Below are positions 1-5,383 of a DNA stretch of 5,383 nucleotides, in pieces. Positions within the stretch are counted from its first letter, which is position 1, and every line of letters starts with the position of its first letter. The notes below the pieces were generated by a model. The model worked only from the letters and a program-made list of their open reading frames with translations. It was not told where the DNA came from and did no database searches. The translations under genes and the position numbers were made by a program. Origin of the DNA: Ignavibacteria bacterium (GTDB lineage: Bacteria > Bacteroidota > Ignavibacteria > Ignavibacteriales > Ignavibacteriaceae); NCBI GenBank assembly GCA_030648225.1, contig JAUSIA010000185.1:1-5383 (forward strand), read 5' to 3'.

Positions 1-1322
1 AGAAGCTTAAGGGAATTCCTGTAAGGATAATCGAGCCAGCTTGTAACACATATTACTCCGTTATCAGTCAGCTTATTCCACATCTGATTAAAAGATTCAA
101 TTGTTAACAAGTAATTCTCCTGGATAGCATATAAACCCGAAGTACCCCCGAATGCACCAAGCTCAGGTAAAATTATCAGATCATAATTCTTCTTATCTGT
201 AAAGAGATATGTTCGCGGCTCTGTAATCTTTGTTAAAACAGAAGTACCGTTATATGCTGAATCAATATAACCTGCTAATTCATTCTGCAACAAAGAGATT
301 AAAGTACCGTTAGCCTCAACTGCAGTAACTAAAGCAGTATTATTTGCTAACGAATGCTGAACATCTTTACCGGTACCGGAATTAAGAATTAATACATTTT
401 CTCTTTTTGAAATTCTGTAAGGGAGAGCGGCAGGTGTGTAATCTAAAATATATAAGGAATCTTTATTGCTTAAATTAATTAAGGGCCCTGACCAATCTCC
501 ATTTATAAACAATCCACTAACGGCTCCAAGTTTATCCGTGTATGTTAAGCTTAAACCTGGTGCATATCTTAATGCCGGAGAAGAAATAACTTCAATTAAA
601 CCATAAGGACTGTTTTTTCTGAGTATTACTTCCGAATTGGGAAGGTTCTTTGTTTTGCTCAGACTTTTAAACTGTGAAAGAGTTATTTCAAAAGGAAAGA
701 GGGAAAAGAAAACAGCAAAACCTATTGCAAAAAACACAATAATAGAAAAGAGAGCTTTATCTTTTTTATTAAAGACAAAGATTGAAGCTAAGATGGGAAA
801 TATTCCGATAATCCCGCTAATTTCAGCAGGATAAAAAATTAAAATTAAAATAATTGCAGCGAATCCGCCCAAACCGGAACCAAGAAGATTTGCAAAGTAG
901 AGTTTGCCAATTAGTTCAACATATTTTATAAAGATTAAACCTATAGCAAGAGCGGCAAAGAAAAAAGGAATAATAAAAAGCAGGTATGTACCAATCAGCT
1001 TAAAGATATGAGATGAATTTGAAAAAAGTAAATATGAATCGAATCTGAACACCGGCAGTTGAGCTAATGCGATAACAGCAGACATGCTTATGCCGGATAA
1101 AAGCATTATCCATGGAAGAATACATTCAAACTTCTTAAGTAAATATTGTCTGAAGATTGCAAGGAAAGTGCCTGCTGTTCCAAATCCCATTAAAGCAACT
1201 GCAATAACCATATAAGCAAAATGATACCACTGCATAATGGAAAATATCTGCATAATATTGAGTTGATATGCAATGATTGCAACGGAAATGAGAATCAGAG
1301 AGATTATTTGTCTAAGCTTCAT
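1..1322 (-). CDS. Polytopic membrane protein with spermidine-synthase-like (SAM-binding) domain, C-terminus beyond window
   Basis: Reverse-complement translation from the ATG at 1322 is open to base 1, giving 440 visible residues with the 3' end missing. An in-frame TAA lies eight codons upstream and no other start intervenes, so this ATG is well bounded; no clear Shine-Dalgarno is seen. Residues 1-210 contain about seven hydrophobic segments (roughly 5-27, 35-58, 68-90, 108-133, 141-164, 167-184, 191-210), with a YFANLLGSGLGG motif at 142-153 of the kind seen in membrane-fused spermidine-synthase-like proteins. After a linker comes a Rossmann-like part: motif I-like VLILNSGTGKDV (310-321), acidic VEAN (E336), YDLI (380-383) and LYAIQENYLLTIESF (397-411), then a strand VICVTSW. 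These match the family of large membrane proteins annotated as fused MFS/spermidine synthase, whose substrate is generally unknown. The usual aminopropyltransferase Asp after YD-hydrophobic is not evident (YDLIILPEL), so polyamine synthesis should not be assumed. It lies downstream of pcm on the same strand. Confidence 0.8.
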   Translation of the reverse strand, partial: MKLRQIISLILISVAIIAYQLNIMQIFSIMQWYHFAYMVIAVALMGFGTAGTFLAIFRQYLLKKFECILPWIMLLSGISMSAVIALAQLPVFRFDSYLLFSNSSHIFKLIGTYLLFIIPFFFAALAIGLIFIKYVELIGKLYFANLLGSGLGGFAAIILILIFYPAEISGIIGIFPILASIFVFNKKDKALFSIIVFFAIGFAVFFSLFPFEITLSQFKSLSKTKNLPNSEVILRKNSPYGLIEVISSPALRYAPGLSLTYTDKLGAVSGLFINGDWSGPLINLSNKDSLYILDYTPAALPYRISKRENVLILNSGTGKDVQHSLANNTALVTAVEANGTLISLLQNELAGYIDSAYNGTSVLTKITEPRTYLFTDKKNYDLIILPELGAFGGTSGLYAIQENYLLTIESFNQMWNKLTDNGVICVTSWLDYPYRNSLKL

Positions 1323-1349
1323 TAGCTTATATTTTTTAAAAAATTATTC

Positions 1350-1452
1350 AAAGAAGTAGAAGACAGGAGACAGAAGCCAGAGTTTTTTTGCAACGATTTA
1401 ATAAGAGCATAAAAAATATTTTAAATTTCCGACTTCTGCTACTGACTTCTTT
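1350..1452. repeat. Degenerate heptanucleotide repeats in inverted orientation
   Basis: On the + strand, 1352-1382 reads as successive units agaagt / agaagac / aggagac / agaagcc / agag, with a period of about 7 bases. On the other side of an AT-rich core, 1431-1437 and 1444-1450 are two exact copies of gacttct separated by gctact, which is the same repeat (AGAAGTC) on the opposite strand. The outermost 8 bases are a perfect inverted repeat, aaagaagt (1350-1357) and acttcttt (1445-1452), and cagaag (1371-1376) pairs with cttctg (1433-1438). The core includes the palindrome aaaatatttt (1413-1422). The element fills most of the spacer between pcm and the downstream membrane-protein gene. It could be a small dispersed repeat, a remnant of a non-autonomous element, or an RNA hairpin in a read-through transcript. 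No uridine run typical of an intrinsic terminator follows it. Confidence 0.5.
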
Positions 1453-1457
1453 AGTTA

Positions 1458-2159
1458 TTAATCATTCCCTCTTTTTAAAGGAACGAACCTAACGGGCAGA
1501 AGATTTTTAGTTGTTATTTTACCTCCCGATTTTTCGACGAGCATTAAATTCTGAGTGAGGAATGGTGAACCGACAGGAATAACCATTTTGCCGCCATCCA
1601 TAAGCTGTTCAATTAAAGGAGGTGGAATATATTCGGAAGCGGCAGTTACAACTATAGCATCGAAAGGTGCGTGTTCCTTCCATCCATAGTATCCATCGGC
1701 ATTTTTAACTTCAATATTTTTATACCCGAGTTCTTTTAAAAGTTTGGAAGCTGAATTAGTTAGTTCAGTGATAATTTCAATTGTATAAACCTTATCTACT
1801 ATTTCTGCAAGCACAGCAGCTTGATAGCCGGAACCTGTACCAATCTCAAGCACTTTTTTTCCGGGTTTTGGATGAATAAGTTCAGTCATATAACCAACTA
1901 TATACGGCTGGGAGATTGTTTGTCCATAACCGATTGGAAGCGGCCGGTCATCATAAGCATTCTCCCGGAGATCTTTTGAAACGAAAAGATGGCGCTGTAC
2001 ATCCTTCATCGCTTTAAGAGTTGCTTCATCTTTAATTCCTCTCGCTTCAATCTGGTTTTTCACCATCCTTTCTCTCTGCGTTTTATAAGGATCATCGTAC
2101 GATGAAGCCAACAGATAGAAAATTAACAAAACAGGAACGATATGAGATTTAATAAACAT
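1458..2159 (-). CDS. pcm: Protein-L-isoaspartate O-methyltransferase, exported form
   Basis: This complete 233-residue protein transfers a methyl group from S-adenosylmethionine to abnormal L-isoaspartyl residues, starting their repair. Diagnostic motifs are visible: MVKNQIEARGI (32-42), RPLPIGYGQTISQPYIVGYMT (72-92, with the conserved Ser of the TISQP segment at 83), SAM motif I VLEIGTGSGYQ (103-113), acidic YTIE (E128), motif II FDAIVVTAA (166-174), motif III GGKMVIPVG (189-197) and the family's C-terminal PVRFVPL (222-228). Cytosolic homologues usually begin near the Met at 32. Here about 30 extra residues include the hydrophobic segment IVPVLLIFYLLASS (7-20), which looks like a signal peptide; there is no lipobox cysteine, so a periplasmic soluble or membrane-anchored enzyme is inferred. 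The ATG at 2159 is bounded by an in-frame TAA eight codons upstream with no other start between. An AAGGA lies only about 2 bases before it, too close for an ideal Shine-Dalgarno. The gene follows the TonB-dependent receptor by 111 bases on the same strand; the surE neighbour seen in many bacteria is absent. Confidence 0.95.
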   Translation of the reverse strand: MFIKSHIVPVLLIFYLLASSYDDPYKTQRERMVKNQIEARGIKDEATLKAMKDVQRHLFVSKDLRENAYDDRPLPIGYGQTISQPYIVGYMTELIHPKPGKKVLEIGTGSGYQAAVLAEIVDKVYTIEIITELTNSASKLLKELGYKNIEVKNADGYYGWKEHAPFDAIVVTAASEYIPPPLIEQLMDGGKMVIPVGSPFLTQNLMLVEKSGGKITTKNLLPVRFVPLKRGND

Positions 2160-2270
2160 TTCCTTACTTTTTTGTAAAAGTTAATAAATATGTTGCAAAA
2201 AGGATAGTGGAAAAGGGAGAATTTAGATGAATTTAGCCTGCCCTTTAGGAAGATTCAGAGGGGCTGTTCC

Positions 2271-4706
2271 TTAGAATTCCTCACCCTCTTCGAATTGACC
2301 ATTTGGTCTTTCACCGTCTTTCTCCTGCTTAAAATTATTAAAGTTGTAACGGAGATTAAGCATTACCATCGGAGATTCTCTTGTAAAATAATTGTACCTG
2401 TAAAAATCCGCTCCCTGCGAAGTGAACTCATACTTTGCTGTGCTGAAAATATCTCTTACTTGTACGGTTAAAGAAAGTTTTCTTTCAAAGAAATCCTGCT
2501 TAACTGCAACATCCGAGGTAAAGAATCCTTCTCTTGTTCCCTGCGAAGAAACAGTAGGGCTGTTATAATTTACATTGAATTGAAGTGTAGTGGTTTTACT
2601 TACTTTAAATACATTATTAAATCTTGAACTCCAGTTAAAGCTTTCTCTTGAGAAAGGTTCACTAAAGAGAACACCTTTTATTCTGTAATTATAAAGATTC
2701 CCCATCAGGTTAATATTCCAGAATTCTACCGGGTCAAAAATTAACATAAGTTCACTGCCGAGGGAATAATCCTTACCAATATTCTCTGTGGTATGAAGCG
2801 TTACATTCTTTAAACTATCATCCTCTGAATAAATTGACTGAACTCTATCAATTTTATTATGAGTAATGCGATAATAAATTTCGCTCGATAAAACAGCTTT
2901 ACCAATGAAAGTCTGAAAGCCAAACTCATAAGAATCAATATATTCAGGTTCAAGAGCAGGATTACCACGACGGACATTATTTGCATCCATCCAGGTATCA
3001 AAAGGTTCAAGTTCCCAGCCGCCCGGCCTGTCAATCCTCCTTGTATAGCTTGCCATCATTTGCTGCCCTTCTGCAAATTTATATGAACTATGCACAGAAG
3101 GAAAAAAATCCCAGCGGTCAATATTAAATTCCTGATTAAGTCTTGTTACTTCGATTGTACGGTAAGTATATTCTCCTCTTACACCGCCCTGTAATCCAAA
3201 ATTACCAAACTGATCTGCAAACAATGAATATACAGCAAGTTCTCTTTCATTGTACTTTGTTGTGTTGGAAAATTGAGGCTCTAATAAAAAAACACCTGCG
3301 TTAGTATTATATTCTGAAAAAGAAGTGCTTTCTTCGGAAATCTCTGCTTGACCCTCTGCACCTGCTTCAAATTTTCTGTTCTCCCCAAGAGGTAAAGTGT
3401 AATCAAGCTTACCTTCAATTTCCGTTGATGGTCCTAATTCGGTGGTTTTTTTGCCGCTTGTTTGTATGCCATTATTAAACTCGGAAGTTATGGTTGACTC
3501 ATCTGAATTATCATAACCATAAACCAATTCGCCTTTTAACTCATGACCATCAGGGCTGAAGCGATGGAAGTAATTCATATTTAGTGCATAATGATCACCT
3601 GATCTTTCTCTATCTCCTATACTTGTATATGAAAGCTGCTGGGGCAACTGTTCAGACCATTCAATATAATTCTGGAAAGAATTTCCCAGATTTACTCTGC
3701 TGCCGTATCTTCCGCCAAAACTCAAAATATTATTTTCACCAAGAATGAATTCAACACCTCCTCTTAATCCAAATGATATCCTTCCCCATTCCCGATCTCC
3801 TGTGGAATTTAGAAAAGAAGTATTATTATTTAGCGTAAATCTCTGTTCTTCTCTGCTTTCACCGGGAGAAAATCTCCTGTTATAATCAATTCCAAAAGTT
3901 GTATTGATTCCTTCGGATTTATATTCAAATAAAAAGTCGCCGCCATATTTATCATTCAAACCGGCGTTTGCATTCATAATACCGCTCATTCCAAGATTCT
4001 GATTCTTCTTCAAAATGATATTGATAATACCGGCAGTTCCTTCGGGGTCATATTTTGCTGATGGGTTTGTAATAATTTCTATAGACTTAATTGAGCTTGC
4101 AGGTATCTGCTGAAGTGCATCCTGTGCATCAATTATAGAAGGACGTCCATCAATCAGCACAGTAAAATTACCGCTTCCCCTTAAGCTTACATTTCCTTCA
4201 ATATCAACAGTTACGGAAGGAACATTTTCAAGAACATCAGCAGCATTACCGGAAATGACTGTCTGCATCTGGCTTACATCAATAACTTTTTTATCAAGCT
4301 GGTATGTAACAGGAGATCTCTCTCCCTCCACAACCACATCGCCTAAATTAATAGCTGCCGGATCAAGATAAATTTCCCCCAAATTAATATTCAGGTTATT
4401 TCTGTTTATTGAAACGTCAAATCTTTTATCACTAAAACCGATGAACCTCACATCAACAAAATAATTTCCCGGAGGAACTCTGTTGATTATAAAATTACCT
4501 TCTGCATCTGAAACTGTTCCGGTTATTACAGAAGAATCGTTTTTAGACAATACAACAATATTTGCATATTCAATACTGTGTCCTGTGTTTGCATCAAATA
4601 CTTTTCCGGAAATTGTTCCGCCTGTAAAACCTTCTCTTTCCTGGGGATGTAACAACACAATAAATGTTAATATTAAAAAAATTATAAACTGAATTCTTAC
4701 TAACAT
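2271..4706 (-). CDS. TonB-dependent outer-membrane receptor (outer membrane beta-barrel family) with N-terminal carboxypeptidase-regulatory-like domain
   Basis: From the ATG at 4706 this is an 811-residue outer-membrane protein. It begins with a signal peptide (MLVRIQFIIFLILTFIVLL, 1-19). Residues about 29-110 form a carboxypeptidase-regulatory-like beta-sandwich (TISGKVFDANTG, then VSDAEGNFIINRVPPGNYFV). A TonB-box-like DVVVEGE follows at 123-129. A plug domain lies at about 134-234, containing ADVLENVPSVTVDIEGNVSLRG, FTVLIDGRPSI and NPSAKYDPEGTAGIINIILKK. The rest, to about 790, has alternating aromatic/polar strands ending in MVMLNLRYNFNNF, and then a hydrophilic acidic tail. Length and motifs fit the OMP_b-brl_3-type receptors of Bacteroidota relatives rather than the longer SusC proteins, and no SusD-like partner is visible. 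It should import, or act as a gate for, a ligand using TonB energy; the ligand cannot be read from the sequence. The frame is open upstream to a TTG at 4733 (820 residues), but the ATG has a properly spaced AAGGA and places the signal peptide at the N-terminus, so it is preferred. Confidence 0.93.
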   Translation of the reverse strand: MLVRIQFIIFLILTFIVLLHPQEREGFTGGTISGKVFDANTGHSIEYANIVVLSKNDSSVITGTVSDAEGNFIINRVPPGNYFVDVRFIGFSDKRFDVSINRNNLNINLGEIYLDPAAINLGDVVVEGERSPVTYQLDKKVIDVSQMQTVISGNAADVLENVPSVTVDIEGNVSLRGSGNFTVLIDGRPSIIDAQDALQQIPASSIKSIEIITNPSAKYDPEGTAGIINIILKKNQNLGMSGIMNANAGLNDKYGGDFLFEYKSEGINTTFGIDYNRRFSPGESREEQRFTLNNNTSFLNSTGDREWGRISFGLRGGVEFILGENNILSFGGRYGSRVNLGNSFQNYIEWSEQLPQQLSYTSIGDRERSGDHYALNMNYFHRFSPDGHELKGELVYGYDNSDESTITSEFNNGIQTSGKKTTELGPSTEIEGKLDYTLPLGENRKFEAGAEGQAEISEESTSFSEYNTNAGVFLLEPQFSNTTKYNERELAVYSLFADQFGNFGLQGGVRGEYTYRTIEVTRLNQEFNIDRWDFFPSVHSSYKFAEGQQMMASYTRRIDRPGGWELEPFDTWMDANNVRRGNPALEPEYIDSYEFGFQTFIGKAVLSSEIYYRITHNKIDRVQSIYSEDDSLKNVTLHTTENIGKDYSLGSELMLIFDPVEFWNINLMGNLYNYRIKGVLFSEPFSRESFNWSSRFNNVFKVSKTTTLQFNVNYNSPTVSSQGTREGFFTSDVAVKQDFFERKLSLTVQVRDIFSTAKYEFTSQGADFYRYNYFTRESPMVMLNLRYNFNNFKQEKDGERPNGQFEEGEEF

Positions 4707-4879
4707 CAAATTTATCCTTAGCGTTTTAAGCAAACTTTATTACATTAAACAAAAGTTTTTCTTAATTGGTTTAAATATAAAATGGAATATTAAAGATTAA
4801 TTTCAAGTCTAATATAAGCGATGCACACCAAACAAAAACAGATATATAAAATGACTTATAAAGATGTGATTAAATTTAC
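4707..4879 (-). promoter_or_regulatory. AT-rich spacer, likely promoter and leader region of the receptor gene
   Basis: This 173-base spacer between the Pycsar-effector-like gene and the receptor gene is long enough for an independent promoter. On the minus strand a TTGAAA (4806-4801) could be a -35 element, followed 17-21 bases on by AT-rich candidates ATTTTA (4783-4778) or TATATT (4779-4774). Neither has a convincing combination of sequence and spacing, and the TAnnTTTG -7 element of Bacteroidota was not found. No classical terminator for the upstream gene is seen; a short AT-only inverted repeat (tataa 4845-4849, ttata 4856-4860) is too weak to count. The region call is inference from position. 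Confidence 0.3.
4715..4719 (-). promoter_or_regulatory. Ribosome binding site deciding the TonB-dependent receptor start
   Basis: On the minus strand the sequence TAAGGATAAATTTGATG places AAGGA eight bases before the ATG at 4706. This is the clearest Shine-Dalgarno in the window. It lies inside the reading frame of the longer TTG-start version, which argues that the ATG is the real initiation site. Confidence 0.65.
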
Positions 4880-5383
4880 TTACATTCCCTCAACCATCAA
4901 ATTCAGATAAAGCATAATAATTATTGTAAACTCGATTGCTATTGCAAATACAAAAGCTCTTATACCGTATTTAAGATATTTATGTTTGTAAGAATTTATC
5001 CTTCCGATTGAGTAAACGCTTTTTGTAAAAATCTGGTAAGTGGCTTCACTATCATCAAGGATAATTCCTAACTGGGCAGCATAATCTTCAGCAGATTTAT
5101 ATTTTATAATTCCACCGAAGAAAGTTGGAAGAATAGTTTTTTTTTCTTTCAGAACATTTTCTGTTTCTTTTATTCTGGGTGAGACAACACTTAACAGAAA
5201 GAAGATTGCAGTTAAAATGCCTCCAAAGTAAAAAAAGATTAATATAAATGTAAAAACCGTCGGCGGTATTTTAGTGTAATGAACAATAAAAAATACTGCA
5301 AACACACCGAGCAGTGAAAGCATTGTAAAAGCTTTTTGGTCCGCACGCTGTAAAATCTGCTGCTCACTTGAGAGTATTTCAAA
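4880..5383 (-). CDS. Pycsar-effector-like (PycTM/DUF5706) membrane protein, C-terminal part; N-terminus beyond window
   Basis: The frame is open from the window edge to the TAA at 4880, giving 167 visible residues. A Met at 5323 exists, but the 20 codons before it read in frame as EILSSEQQILQRADQKAFT, which is the conserved lead-in to the first helix of this family (consensus-like ADxKA followed by a hydrophobic stretch), so that Met is internal. Predicted helices in visible numbering are about 20-36, 42-66 and 138-161. Between helices 2 and 3 lies a soluble segment with SPR (68-70), FFGGIIKYKSAEDYAAQL (89-105) and YSIGRINSYKHKYLKYGIRAF (124-144). This order and these motifs match my knowledge of the PycTM domain of Pycsar anti-phage systems, in which a cCMP- or cUMP-activated membrane effector disrupts the inner membrane. 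The same domain also occurs at the C-terminus of larger proteins, including HD-domain phosphohydrolase fusions, and these may not be defence proteins. No cyclase is visible in the window, so the role is undecided. Confidence 0.75.
   Translation of the reverse strand, partial: FEILSSEQQILQRADQKAFTMLSLLGVFAVFFIVHYTKIPPTVFTFILIFFYFGGILTAIFFLLSVVSPRIKETENVLKEKKTILPTFFGGIIKYKSAEDYAAQLGIILDDSEATYQIFTKSVYSIGRINSYKHKYLKYGIRAFVFAIAIEFTIIIMLYLNLMVEGM

Noticed and set aside
637..834. Plus-strand open frame of 65 codons
   Set aside because: It lies antisense within the membrane-protein gene at 1-1322, whose translation is continuous and has recognisable motifs; the plus-strand product is Lys/Ile-rich without family features.
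1331..1344. Perfect 14-base palindrome attttttaaaaaat in the leader of the membrane-protein gene
   Set aside because: It is made only of A and T in an AT-rich spacer, where such palindromes arise readily by chance; it would make a very weak hairpin with no loop.
1458..2066. Shorter pcm start at the internal ATG matching cytosolic homologues
   Set aside because: An AAAGG abuts the ATG with no spacing, and the upstream in-frame part encodes a coherent signal-peptide-like segment, so the longer start is preferred.
2212..2246. Possible terminator after the receptor gene: aaaggg (2212-2217) with cccttt (2241-2246), the loop holding a direct repeat gaatttag (2219-2226 and 2229-2236)
   Set aside because: The 6-base stem has a 23-base loop and is followed on the minus strand by only a short T run, so an intrinsic terminator is not convincing.
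2810..3034. Minus-strand open frame of 74 codons
   Set aside because: It overlaps the TonB-dependent receptor in another frame, and the receptor frame has clear domain motifs throughout.
4483..4692. Plus-strand open frame of 69 codons
   Set aside because: It is antisense to the receptor's signal peptide and regulatory-like domain, with no start context or family similarity.
1..5383. CRISPR array, tRNA, rRNA or transposase
   Set aside because: No regularly spaced long repeats, tRNA-like cloverleaf, rRNA segment or transposase motif was recognised on reading either strand.

Overview
The window is AT-rich, and its coding sequence lies entirely on the minus strand. It suggests a bacterium of the Bacteroidota/Ignavibacteriota/Chlorobi group. 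The reasons are a TonB-dependent receptor with an N-terminal carboxypeptidase-regulatory-like domain (an architecture typical of that group), a signal-peptide-bearing protein-L-isoaspartate methyltransferase, AT-rich spacers and mostly poor Shine-Dalgarno sequences. This assignment is inference from gene content, not a database match.

Reading in the direction of transcription (from high to low coordinates), the layout is as follows. (1) 5383-4880 holds the C-terminal 167 residues of a membrane protein resembling the Pycsar effector family (PycTM, DUF5706). Its frame is open to the window edge, so the true start lies outside. (2) A 173-base AT-rich spacer probably carries the promoter and leader of the next gene. 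(3) 4706-2271 is a complete outer-membrane TonB-dependent receptor of the 'outer membrane beta-barrel family' type. A longer TTG start at 4733 is possible, but the ATG at 4706 has the better ribosome binding site. (4) After a 111-base spacer, 2159-1458 is a complete exported protein-L-isoaspartate O-methyltransferase (pcm). (5) A 135-base spacer carries degenerate 7-base repeats in inverted orientation. (6) 1322-1 is the N-terminal 440 residues of a multi-spanning membrane protein with a spermidine-synthase-like SAM-binding fold, whose C-terminus runs off the window.

The genes do not form an obvious single pathway. Three of the products are placed by sequence in the envelope (outer-membrane receptor, exported repair methyltransferase, polytopic membrane protein with a methyltransferase-like domain), and the fourth is an inner-membrane protein. 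Spacers of 111-173 bases between codirectional genes leave open whether they are cotranscribed. The most notable item is the Pycsar-effector-like fragment at the right edge. Whether it is an anti-phage effector or the membrane tail of a larger protein (for example an HD-phosphohydrolase fusion) depends on sequence beyond base 5383.
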